Assembly (NCBI RefSeq): GCF_017876675.1
Contig: NZ_JAGIOI010000001.1
Location: forward strand, 2,542,001 to 2,606,000
Length of the DNA: 64,000 nucleotides
Direction of reading: 5' to 3'
DNA from: Arthrobacter stackebrandtii
GTDB taxonomy: Bacteria; Actinomycetota; Actinomycetes; Actinomycetales; Micrococcaceae
Part shown: positions 30,256-41,082 of the stretch, in pieces
Layout of the letters: each line of letters starts with the position of its first letter
Position numbering within the stretch: the stretch's first letter is position 1
Notes under the pieces: generated by a model
Databases searched by the model: none
What the model was told of the DNA's origin: nothing
What the model saw: the letters and a program-made list of their open reading frames with translations, nothing else
Program-made: the position numbers and the translations under genes

Positions 30256-30336
30256 GGCACAACCCTACCCAGATGATGCAAGACTGCGCCCCGCCAACTA
30301 GCGGCCAACATGCCACAACAAACCCCGTCAGACCAT

Positions 30337-30850
30337 TCACTGAGTGGGCCGGCATCGCATGGCGACGGCTCCCGACTGGAAATCGTGACTGTCCACGAGC
30401 TAGAGCTGGATTCGTTCGCGGAGCCCTGCCAGCAGCGTCGGCCCGTATCCGCAAGGACGGCTGTACGACTAACCCGTAATCATCCATCAGTCCCAGGTCT
30501 GCCAATGCCAGCGGGAGTGTTACGCCACCCGCCCACGGGCCATCGCCGGGCTGATGGTTGAGTTGCTGGATCTCCCGCGCCAGGTCCGCCCCGCACCAGG
30601 TCGGCGTTCCAGTCGACCCCGCCCAGCGTGCTCGACACGACGTGCTCCTAGCCTCGTCGATGGCCTCGGCCAAAGGTATCTGCCACTCACCCATCCAGGC
30701 GGGCCACGTGCCCGCGGCCGGCTTTCGCCAGGCCCTTCCATCCGGGCGGTCCAAAGGCGCATCGAATCCTCGTCCGGCGGCTGCTCCGCCTCGTGATGGC
30801 AGCAGCCGTCGAACGTTGCGTTGATCGAGTATCGAAGTGGACCATCCCGT
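30337..30850 (-). pseudogene. DHFR/RibD C-terminal-domain family protein, frameshifted remnant
   Basis: Three consecutive pieces on the minus strand match the dihydrofolate-reductase-like family. About 30845-30745: LRYSINATFDGCCHHEAEQ...PDEDSMRLWTARME. About 30735-30445, in another frame: GTWPAWMGEWQIPLAEAIDEA, then GGVTLPLALADLGLMDDY. About 30435-30337, back in the first frame: GPTLLAGLRERIQL, a TAG stop, then LVDSHDFQSGAVAMRCRPTQ and the natural stop. The catalytic strand between the first two pieces is missing. There are at least two frameshifts, one internal stop and a deletion, so it is non-functional. Confidence 0.8.
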
Positions 30851-31224
30851 TGCCCTCCCCTGATGGGCGAAGTGCATTTCGCCGAACCGACAGCCAGACG
30901 GGCTGCGGCGTTGCCTGAACCGCCCATGATCCAAGGACACGTATCCGCACCGTACGGCGGAAGGCGGCCTGCGGATGATTCCGTCCTTGATGTGTCCGGA
31001 AGGAAATCCCGCGGGCCGCGTGCGGGACAAGAGCATGAAGGCGCCCAGACGATGCCCGCTTGGGCCATGGCCGTGCGCGGCAGCCCGAAATACAGGAGCG
31101 AGGCCAGGCAGCCGGCCCGCACAGTCTCAGCCTTCATGACAACGGCGTAGGTGTCCTGACCGCCCGCCCAAGGTGCGCCGTGAGCGAAACCCGGCCCGCC
31201 GCCGTCGTGCTTCACGGGGAAAAT
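30851..31224. other. Region without a recognisable intact gene
   Basis: Open frames here have no family I can recognise and sit beside a decayed gene. The region is probably remnant DNA from the accessory segment. The right end runs into the groES control region. Confidence 0.5.
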
Positions 31225-31251
31225 CTGGCACTCGCCTTGACCGAGTGCTAA
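31225..31251. promoter_or_regulatory. CIRCE element 1 (HrcA operator)
   Basis: CTGGCACTC, 9-base spacer, GAGTGCTAA. The right half is perfect against the TTAGCACTC-N9-GAGTGCTAA consensus; the left half has two changes. Its spacer contains TTGACC (31237-31242), a good -35 hexamer. Confidence 0.85.
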
Positions 31252-31266
31252 TCAATTCCATAGAGT
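31237..31266 (+). promoter_or_regulatory. groES promoter
   Basis: TTGACC at 31237-31242 and TAGAGT at 31261-31266, 18 bp apart, form a housekeeping-type promoter. It overlaps CIRCE 1, so bound HrcA would block RNA polymerase. It is about 150 bp upstream of the groES start. Confidence 0.6.
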
Positions 31267-31271
31267 CAGAG

Positions 31272-31298
31272 TTAGCACTCTCACCCTGAGGCTGCTAA
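31272..31298. promoter_or_regulatory. CIRCE element 2 (HrcA operator)
   Basis: TTAGCACTC, spacer TCACCCTGA, then GGCTGCTAA. The left half is perfect and the right half has 7 of 9 consensus bases. It lies just after the promoter -10. Two CIRCE copies ahead of groES are known in other actinobacteria. Confidence 0.85.
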
Positions 31299-31417
31299 CC
31301 CGCAAACCTTTTGGCCATGGGAGCATCACCGGCACCGCGACGACGGTTGGGCTCCATACACATGGCGAAGAAGTCTGCCAACCATCCATGGAACTTTAGT
31401 GTGAAGGAGAGGTCCGA

Positions 31418-31714
31418 GTGTCGGTCTCTATTAAGCCTCTTGAGGATCGTATTGTTGTTCGCCAGCTCGAAGCAGAGCTGACCACTGCATCAGGTCTGGT
31501 CATCCCGGACACTGCCAAGGAAAAGCCCCAGGAGGGCGAAGTTGTGGCAGTGGGCCCCGGCCGCGTTGACGACAACGGCAACCGTGTCCCGATCGATGTT
31601 GCCGTTGGCGACGTTGTCATCTACTCCAAGTACGGTGGAACCGAAGTGAAGACCGGTGGCGAAGAGCTGCTCGTCCTCTCGGCCCGCGACGTACTGGCCA
31701 TCGTCGTTAAGTAA
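31418..31714 (+). CDS. groES: Co-chaperonin GroES
   Basis: Hsp10 lid of the GroEL chamber, 98 aa, the standard length. It begins with GTG after [25 protein letters not shown], the mobile loop [27 protein letters not shown] and KYGGTEVK are conserved. It is followed by groEL after an 89-bp gap, under two CIRCE elements. Confidence 0.98.
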   Translation: MSVSIKPLEDRIVVRQLEAELTTASGLVIPDTAKEKPQEGEVVAVGPGRVDDNGNRVPIDVAVGDVVIYSKYGGTEVKTGGEELLVLSARDVLAIVVK

Positions 31715-31764
31715 CGACTTTCGTCAACCGCTTTGTGAAGCCCCGCGACCGGGACCGTGATTAG

Positions 31765-33411
<1,647 letters not shown>

Positions 33412-33449
33412 CGTGCCGGAAGTTGGCCGGATCACCTGATCTGGCATTT

Positions 33450-33515
33450 ATGACACCGCTCCCGCTTTCTGACACCGATATCCCGGTGTCAGAAAGCGGG
33501 AGCGGTGTCATTTTT
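33450..33515 (+). terminator. 28-bp perfect hairpin after groEL
   Basis: The arms 33450-33477 and 33484-33511 are exact reverse complements around a 6-base loop (ATATCC), followed by TTTTT. Each arm carries TGACACCG twice, so the hairpin is itself built from a repeat. It should terminate groES-groEL transcription strongly. The length and internal repetition go well beyond an ordinary terminator. Confidence 0.9.
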
Positions 33516-33579
33516 CGTTGGAGGTGGCGTTGGGGTGTTGGAGTTGGCATAACGGCCGGCTCAGGCAACACTGTTGAGC

Positions 33580-35499
33580 ATGGACGATTCTGTGAACCAG
33601 CCGCCGCTTGATCTTGTGAGCCGCCATGATGTGGCGCCCGTGAATGAGCCCGGGAAGGCAGGAAAGTTGGCCGGGTTCATCCGCCGTTACCCCGTTGTGG
33701 CGCTGACGTTGGTGGTCATGGCGGTGGCCGGCGGGCTGGCCCTGTCGGGACTGGACACGGCCGCACAATGGGTGGCGAGCGTGTACGCCGTCGGAATTGC
33801 GGTCCAGCAGGGGATTGGCATGGTCAGGGACATCATGCGCGGACACTGGGGGATCGACATCCTCGCCGTGACCGCCATTGTCGCCACGGTGGTGGTGGGA
33901 GAGTACATCGCGTCCTTGATCATTGTCCTGATGCTCTCCGGCGGCGAGGCGCTGGAGGACTACGCGGCGGGCCGTGCGCAGCGAGAACTAAAGGCACTCC
34001 TGGACCGGGCACCGCTCACAGCCCACCGCGAAGGTGCCGACGGGGCGACGGAGGAAGTGTCCGTGGCGGAGGTCCGGGTGGGTGACATTCTGGTCATCAA
34101 GCCGGCCGAGGTGGTGCCGGTGGACGGGCTGCTGCGCTCGGAGTCTGCGTCATTTGACGAGGCTGCCATCACCGGGGAGAGCCTTCCCGTGGACCGTGTG
34201 GCCGGGGAACCCGTCATCAGCGGAACCGTCAACGGATCCGCCGCCGTGCGTATGGAGGTCACTGCCACGGAGGCGGATTCTCAATACAGCCGCATCGTTG
34301 CGCTCGTCCAGGCGGCCGCCGACAGCAAGGCTCCGGTGGTCCGACTGGCCGACAGGTACGCCGTGCCGTTCACGATCGTGGCACTGGCGCTGGCGGGTCT
34401 CGCCTGGTTCCTTAGCAAGGATCCGGCGCGCTTTGCCGAGGTCCTCGTGGTGGCAACTCCGTGCCCGCTGCTGATCGCCGCACCCGTCGCGTTCCTGGGC
34501 GGCATGAGTCGTGCGGCCAAGGCCGGCATCATCATCAAGAGCGGCGGCACGCTGGAACAGCTGGCCCGGGTCAGGTCGGCCGCCTTTGACAAGACAGGCA
34601 CGCTGACTGGCGGCCACCCCACGCTGGAAGAGGTTCGGCCGGCGAGCGGATTCGGAGCAGGGGAACTGTTGTCACTTGCCGCGTCCGCGGAGCAGTATTC
34701 CTCCCACGTGCTTGCCTCTGCGGTCATTGACTCCGCCCTCAGCCGGGGCCTGGAACTGCACCCATCCGATGATGCGGTTGAGCACGCCACAAACGGGGTG
34801 GCGGCCACATGCAACGGCCGCGCCGTGATTGTTGGCAAGCCGGCGTTCATTGCGGAGAACGCCTCCGGCCTGGCCGCCGCGGAGCTCGCCTCAGGGCAGT
34901 TGGCCGTCTACGTGGCCGTCGACGGCCGCTTCGCCGGAACCTTGATCATGCGCGACCCCATCCGGCCCAACTCCGCCGCCACCATCGCCTCGTTGCATGC
35001 CATGGGTGTTGGCCACGCGATCATGCTCACCGGCGACGCCCAGTCCACCGCGGAGCACATCGCGCGGGAGGCCGGAATTGACCAGGTCAGGGCGGGGCTG
35101 CTCCCCGAGGACAAGGTCCGGATCGTCACCACCCTGGAACACCGTCCGGTCCTGATGGTGGGCGACGGCATCAATGACGCACCCGTCCTGGCCGCGGCCG
35201 ACGTCGGCATCGCCATGGGTGCCAAGGGTTCCACCGCGGCAAGCGAATCGGCGGATGTGGTCATCATGCTGGACGACCTGGCCAAGGTTGCCCAGTCGGT
35301 TGAGATCGGCCGGCGCACCATGAAGATCGCCGTCCAGAGCATTTGGATCGGCATCATCCTCAGCGTGGGGCTGATGGTCCTTGCGGCGTTCGGCTGCATC
35401 CCGGCCGTGGCAGGCGCCCTGTCCCAGGAACTGGTTGACCTGGCCACAATCCTCAACGCGCTGAGGGCACTTTTGCCGGGTCGCCGCCGGCGGCCGTGA
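33580..35499 (+). CDS. Heavy-metal-type P-type ATPase (P1B)
   Basis: Metal-transporting ATPase of 639 aa (a TTG two codons earlier is also possible). The transmembrane metal motif is TPCPLL with Cys at about residue 295. DKTGT places the phosphorylated Asp at about residue 337, and TGES (actuator), GDGINDAPVLAAADVGIAMG (hinge) and MLTGD follow. No N-terminal CxxC metal-binding domain or His-rich leader is seen. The TPC motif is unlike the CPC of copper pumps, so the metal is uncertain (Co, Zn or Cd possible). Confidence 0.9.
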   Translation: MDDSVNQPPLDLVSRHDVAPVNEPGKAGKLAGFIRRYPVVALTLVVMAVAGGLALSGLDTAAQWVASVYAVGIAVQQGIGMVRDIMRGHWGIDILAVTAIVATVVVGEYIASLIIVLMLSGGEALEDYAAGRAQRELKALLDRAPLTAHREGADGATEEVSVAEVRVGDILVIKPAEVVPVDGLLRSESASFDEAAITGESLPVDRVAGEPVISGTVNGSAAVRMEVTATEADSQYSRIVALVQAAADSKAPVVRLADRYAVPFTIVALALAGLAWFLSKDPARFAEVLVVATPCPLLIAAPVAFLGGMSRAAKAGIIIKSGGTLEQLARVRSAAFDKTGTLTGGHPTLEEVRPASGFGAGELLSLAASAEQYSSHVLASAVIDSALSRGLELHPSDDAVEHATNGVAATCNGRAVIVGKPAFIAENASGLAAAELASGQLAVYVAVDGRFAGTLIMRDPIRPNSAATIASLHAMGVGHAIMLTGDAQSTAEHIAREAGIDQVRAGLLPEDKVRIVTTLEHRPVLMVGDGINDAPVLAAADVGIAMGAKGSTAASESADVVIMLDDLAKVAQSVEIGRRTMKIAVQSIWIGIILSVGLMVLAAFGCIPAVAGALSQELVDLATILNALRALLPGRRRRP

Positions 35500-35576
35500 C
35501 ACGCCCCACGGGCAGCGTGGGGCGTCCCGATGTGACGCAGCACTCGGGAATAGGGCCTAGGCGGCTTTCGTTTTAG

Positions 35577-37181
<1,605 letters not shown>

Positions 37182-37209
37182 CGGTTCAGCCGGTTCTGCC
37201 CGCTTAAGC

Positions 37210-37254
37210 ACGACGGCGGCGACGCACCTTCCAAAGGTGCGTCGCCGCCGTCGT
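37210..37254 (+). terminator. guaB terminator
   Basis: The arms 37210-37230 and 37234-37254 are exact reverse complements (21 bp) around a 3-base loop. GC-rich stem, no strong U-tract. Confidence 0.8.
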
Positions 37255-37390
37255 TGGTTCAGGGATGTCCGGCCTGGTGACAGCTCACAGCGGGCCCGGC
37301 GCCGGGCGGATGGCGGCCAAGACTTCGCCCAGGAGCGGTCGGGTATCTGTCGTGGGGTTTCTGCCCGCCGCGTCCAGCCTGATCCGGTTG

Positions 37391-37419
37391 GTTGAAACAG
37401 CAGCACCTGCTGTTTCAAC
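37391..37419. repeat. Perfect hairpin with related half-site nearby
   Basis: GTTGAAACAGCAG (37391-37403) and its exact complement (37407-37419) enclose CAC. A near copy of the right arm occurs at 37447-37461. It is likely an intergenic repeat or a terminator for the minus-strand gene ending at 37499. Confidence 0.6.
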
Positions 37420-37498
37420 GCACCGGGCGGTCGCCGGATCGCGTTGTCTGCTGCTTCAACTTGGGGGAGGAAGGCTGCTGAAAGCCGGATGTGTCGGA

Positions 37499-38116
37499 CT
37501 ACGCGTTGAGGGCGGCCTTGAACTGCTCCACGGCGTCGGCTGCGGGGACTGAATCTTCCACGAACTCCGATTCCGTTCCGGAGCGCAGGACCCAGTCGCC
37601 GGTTTCCACGGCTGTCAGCTGGGCGACAACGCCCTCGGCGTCAACGCGCAGGCGGCGCACCACGGCGGTGGCGGGGAGACCTTCGGCGGCACCGGTCAGA
37701 TACTCGTTGCACAGGTGCAGGGCGAGCTCCAGCATGGCAGTGCCAGATTCGATGGGCTGGATTTCGTGGACGCCAAACGGGCTGATGCTCAACAGCACCG
37801 CGCCCACGTTGGAACCCACGGCAAACAACACGTGTTCGCTGCTCGGCGTGGTCAGCTTGATCTCCAGCCATTCCTGCGCCTGCGAGAGGACCGTGCCGAC
37901 AATGGCCGTCTTGTCGACGGGCACGATCTTCTCGCCCTGCGGCGCGGCCAGGCCCCGCACCATGAGTGTGGTGAGCCCGGCGTTGTGCAGCAGTTCGTTG
38001 TCCCCGTGCTGGTCGAGCCGCAGCAGGCCCAGCGTGACGGCGGCCGATTCCGTGGGCGTCATGGAAAGCAGGGTCAGCAGCTCGTGGTCGGTCAGGCGCA
38101 GTTCAGTCTCAGTCAT
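37499..38116 (-). CDS. 205-aa protein of an EspG-like/type VII-associated family (paralogue A)
   Basis: Function not established. The protein has 205 aa and starts at the ATG at 38116. It begins ETELRLTDHELLTLLSM, then LHNAGLTTLMVRGLAAPQ, then VLSQAQEWLEIKLTTPSSEHV and FGVHEIQPI. It is clearly a paralogue of the gene at 39405-40022: same length, same order of blocks. The alternating helix/strand layout and the neighbouring WXG100 gene recall EspG-type chaperones of type VII secretion. That is inference; no recognised motif proves it. Confidence 0.6.
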   Translation of the reverse strand: MTETELRLTDHELLTLLSMTPTESAAVTLGLLRLDQHGDNELLHNAGLTTLMVRGLAAPQGEKIVPVDKTAIVGTVLSQAQEWLEIKLTTPSSEHVLFAVGSNVGAVLLSISPFGVHEIQPIESGTAMLELALHLCNEYLTGAAEGLPATAVVRRLRVDAEGVVAQLTAVETGDWVLRSGTESEFVEDSVPAADAVEQFKAALNA

Positions 38117-38126
38117 GTGGCTAAGC

Positions 38127-38282
38127 CTATCCGCCGAGGGGCCCCGCCCGGGGGCCCACGCCCGCGGGGGTCCCGGCGTGAGCTTGCGAACGGTGGGAGC
38201 GGGCGGGGAGTAGCGAGGGTGGGGAGGTGGAGAGGCGCTATCCGCCGAGGGGCCCACTCCCGCGAGGGTCCCTGCATGAGAG
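38127..38282. repeat. Two imperfect direct repeats in a 183-bp gap
   Basis: CTATCCGCCGAGGGGCCC occurs at 38127-38144 and again at 38238-38255. Similar right parts follow (CCCGCG-GGGTCCC and a TGAG end), about 45 bp each in total. The pair separates the last gene of the WXG100 cluster from the four upstream genes. Confidence 0.7.
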
Positions 38283-38299
38283 GTGGAAACGGCCAGGGA

Positions 38300-38947
38300 T
38301 TACAACGGCCCGAAGTTCCTGGTTCCGGTGGGATCGTGCCAGTTGAGCGACATGGCTTCCAGGTCCTGATGCACAGCTGGAGTTCTCGCAATGTAGGCAC
38401 GGAAGTCCCGCCGCGCATGCTGCATGCAGTAAGCGGGTGCCACGAAGACGCTGGCGGTGCCCACAAGAAACAGCAGGGCAACCACCACAAATGACATGGC
38501 CGGCCCCGGTCCCTGCGACAGCCAGCCACCCAAGGCAAGTGCCATGGGGCCGCCCACGGCAAGCGTGATGAGCACGGCCAGCCCCACCCCGGAGGACGTC
38601 TTTCCCGGTGCCCTTGAAGCTTGGGGTGGGGAGGCATGGGCAATGCGCGGTAACTTGGCGGAACGGATGACGACGGCGATTGCCAGCATGGCCGCACCGG
38701 CAACCAGCAAGCTGATCCACAGGCCCGGCATGCCCGGCATTGTGGCCACCGCAAGAATCCCGCCGCCCAGAACGGCCATGCCCAGGCCGGTCATGGCTGC
38801 CGCAAGCCCGCGCCATTGTCCAAAGCTCCATGCCATGTCGCGCAGCGCCGAGGTGGTGGTTTCCGGAGCCATGCGTGCCATGTCGGAATTCAACCAATAG
38901 TCCAACGGTCTTTGCGGCATGGCAGGGAACGGGGTTGTGTGGCTCAT
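38300..38947 (-). CDS. Four-helix membrane protein, unknown
   Basis: Protein of 215 aa with about four hydrophobic segments (around residues 46-70, 72-94, 122-146, 148-172) and no known family. It starts 2 bp after the stop of the upstream 151-aa gene. The N-terminus PQRPLDYWLNSDMARMAPET is hydrophilic. By context it is part of the WXG100 cluster. Confidence 0.7.
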   Translation of the reverse strand: MSHTTPFPAMPQRPLDYWLNSDMARMAPETTTSALRDMAWSFGQWRGLAAAMTGLGMAVLGGGILAVATMPGMPGLWISLLVAGAAMLAIAVVIRSAKLPRIAHASPPQASRAPGKTSSGVGLAVLITLAVGGPMALALGGWLSQGPGPAMSFVVVALLFLVGTASVFVAPAYCMQHARRDFRAYIARTPAVHQDLEAMSLNWHDPTGTRNFGPL

Positions 38948-38949
38948 TG

Positions 38950-39405
38950 TCAGCGGTCTTTCACGGGAGTTGATGCTTGCGGGAGGCTGCGAACCCCGAG
39001 GATCAGGAACGGATAAATGGTCAGGGGAACTGAAAACAGCAGCGGGTCAACACCGAACTGCAGGTCGATCCCCACCGCGGTGAAGTACCAGAACAAGCCG
39101 GCCATGAGCCACAGAACCACGGCAATGACCACCAACGCCGCGGTTTTGGGCCCGGTCGCCGCCGGGGCTGCTGCTGCGGCTCTGTGCTGGATGGAGCCCT
39201 TCCGCACGCGGAGCCAGGCCAGCACCAGGACAATGGCAAAGATCCCGGCACCCACCCATGCCGTGCCGGCATGGGTGCGGCCGCCGAGTACGGGGTTGAC
39301 CAGGGCCAGTGCCGCAAAAACAAGGGCGACGGCGGCCGTGGCGAGCAGGAGCGCTGCAGCACGCATGCGCGGGCTGCTGCCGTTGGGTGAAGGTGTCTGG
39401 GCCAT
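38950..39405 (-). CDS. Four-helix membrane protein, unknown
   Basis: Protein of 151 aa with about four hydrophobic segments (near residues 14-36, 46-64, 86-110, 122-140) and a Ser/Pro-rich N-terminus. No known family. Its ATG overlaps the stop of the 205-aa paralogue B by 1 bp (TGATG), so translation is coupled. Confidence 0.7.
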   Translation of the reverse strand: MAQTPSPNGSSPRMRAAALLLATAAVALVFAALALVNPVLGGRTHAGTAWVGAGIFAIVLVLAWLRVRKGSIQHRAAAAAPAATGPKTAALVVIAVVLWLMAGLFWYFTAVGIDLQFGVDPLLFSVPLTIYPFLILGVRSLPQASTPVKDR

Positions 39406-40022
39406 CAGGCCAGGGCTGCGCTGAACAGGTCAAAAGCCTCGGCCGCCGGGACGGCCACGGCCTGTGCAGCATCACCGTTGCCGGTTTTCAAGGTCCAGGC
39501 ATCATTCGGTTCGCGCCTCAGGTGTGCCGTGCGGGGGGACTCCGTTGCAGCATGGCGGGTGACCATGGCTGCGGCCGGCAGTCCGTCCGTTGCATCCTGA
39601 AGATAGGCGCGGGCGAGCAGGACGCCCAGGTGCGCAACGCCGTCGGAAGTGTCCACGGGGCGCACCTGGTGGACGCCCAACCTGTCCAGCGACAGCAGCA
39701 GCGAGCCATGTTCCGAGGCCGCCACGAACATGACATGGTCAACCTTGGGCGTCACAAACGCCACCTCCAGCCAGGCCGTGGACGTGGTCAGGACCGCAGC
39801 CACGAGGGCTCCACGGCCCACGGGCTCGATGTCGTCGCCGCTGGCCTGGGCCATGCCTCGGGCCAGCAGGGTGGTGATGCCTGCCCGCTCCAGCACGTCC
39901 TGGTGGGGAACAGCGGCCAGTCGGAACAGCTCGCGGGTGAACGTGGTGGATTCACCGGGATTCATGGCAAGCAGGGCCAGAAGTTCATGGTCCGTCAGCA
40001 GGAGCTCTGATTCGTCCGTCAT
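39405..40022 (-). CDS. 205-aa protein of an EspG-like/type VII-associated family (paralogue B)
   Basis: Second member of the pair. MTDESELLLTDHELLALLAM, LERAGITTLLARGMAQ, TAWLEVAFVTPKVDHVMFVA, LGVHQVRPVD and the C-terminal VPAAEAFDLFSAALA mirror paralogue A block by block. It starts at ATG 40022, 49 bp after the WXG100 gene. It is a candidate chaperone for the WXG100 protein, by context only. Confidence 0.6.
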   Translation of the reverse strand: MTDESELLLTDHELLALLAMNPGESTTFTRELFRLAAVPHQDVLERAGITTLLARGMAQASGDDIEPVGRGALVAAVLTTSTAWLEVAFVTPKVDHVMFVAASEHGSLLLSLDRLGVHQVRPVDTSDGVAHLGVLLARAYLQDATDGLPAAAMVTRHAATESPRTAHLRREPNDAWTLKTGNGDAAQAVAVPAAEAFDLFSAALA

Positions 40023-40071
40023 TGGTCCTTCATTCCTTGGTGTCTGAATGGGGTTTTGGGCTTGCTCAACT

Positions 40072-40962
40072 CTAGCCACCGGTCAGCCATCCCCACGCTT
40101 TCTTGGCGACATTGGCTGTTTCCTTGCCCAGCCACTCGGCACCGTCGGAGACCTTGTCGCCCACCCAGCTGGCGCCGGCGCCGATCATTTCGCTGGTGGA
40201 GCCGTAGCCGAGGCTGGTGGACAGCATGCCCAGTCCGGCCCACGCGACGCCTGCCACGGCGAAGGCGGGGCCGACGACGGGGATGAACGAGCCGACGGCC
40301 AGGACGGTTGTGACGCCGCCGTCAATGATTTGGTTGGTGTCGCCCGTCATGATCCCGTTGGCCAGCTGGACGCCGCCGCCGATGACACTGAGGACCCCCG
40401 CGGCGCGGCCCACCATGGACAGCCCGTTGAGCAGTTGCGTGCCCTTGACGTACTGCCCCAGCTGGCCCGCCTCGGCGCTCAGCAGGCTCCACGGCATCCT
40501 GCGCAACAGCCCGGCGTCCACCATCTTGCCGAGGAGGTTGCTGGCCAGGATCCCCGTGGCGGAAGCGAAGAGGTTGCCGGCTTGGTAAATGGGGTTGCCG
40601 TTCGCATCGACCAGTCCCTGCAGGGGTGAATCGGCGCCGTCCCCTCCGGAGGAACCGCCGCCGGGAGCCCCGCCGCCTGTTCCGCCGCCGGTGTCGGCGC
40701 TCGCTTGTTCCTGCTCATCGGCCTGGGCCTTGATTGCGGCTGATTGCTGGGTCAGCGTCGCCCCGGTGTCGTGCAGTGTCAGGCGCAGTCCGTTGTTCCA
40801 CCGGCCGCGGAACATTTCGCTGTCCGGACCGTTCCACTGCGCCCTGCTGATCACGTTGTGGAGGGTGGAGGACAACTGGGTCAGGGTTTCGCCGGAGGTG
40901 GCCATGGTCTTGGCCAGGTCGCGCAGTTGTTCCGGATCCGCGCCGATCATGCCGTCTGCCAT
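40072..40962 (-). CDS. WXG100-domain protein with hydrophobic C-terminal region
   Basis: Protein of 296 aa, start ATG 40962. Residues about 8-95 form a WXG100 helical hairpin: ADPEQLRDLAKTMATSGETL, with WNG at residues 43-45. A Gly/Ala/Ser-rich linker (about 96-125) follows. The C-terminal part (about 130-260) has three hydrophobic stretches rich in Gly and small residues, then an amphipathic tail with WLGKE and KKAWGWL. It looks like a type VII secretion substrate with a membrane-active or toxin-like end; that end has no recognised family. No ESX core gene lies in the window. Confidence 0.8.
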   Translation of the reverse strand: MADGMIGADPEQLRDLAKTMATSGETLTQLSSTLHNVISRAQWNGPDSEMFRGRWNNGLRLTLHDTGATLTQQSAAIKAQADEQEQASADTGGGTGGGAPGGGSSGGDGADSPLQGLVDANGNPIYQAGNLFASATGILASNLLGKMVDAGLLRRMPWSLLSAEAGQLGQYVKGTQLLNGLSMVGRAAGVLSVIGGGVQLANGIMTGDTNQIIDGGVTTVLAVGSFIPVVGPAFAVAGVAWAGLGMLSTSLGYGSTSEMIGAGASWVGDKVSDGAEWLGKETANVAKKAWGWLTGG

Positions 40963-41082
40963 GTGAGCCTGCCTTAGGTGTCGCTGGTGGGTGCGTCGCG
41001 CACAACGATTTCCGTCCCACACTAGCGCCGCGCGCTGCCGTGCGCGATGGGGAGTCCTCACCATCGCGGCTAGAATCAACGC

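Larger units (their letters stand above)
37182..37498. other. 317-bp gap between guaB and the 205-aa gene
   Basis: It contains the guaB terminator at 37210-37254, a second perfect hairpin at 37391-37419 (13-bp arms), and a related half (GTCTGCTGCTTCAAC) at 37447-37461. No gene is supported. Confidence 0.7.

Noticed and set aside
30520-31215. Possible 231-aa membrane protein before groES
   Set aside because: The right part has no recognisable family and the left part reads through the DHFR-like pseudogene.
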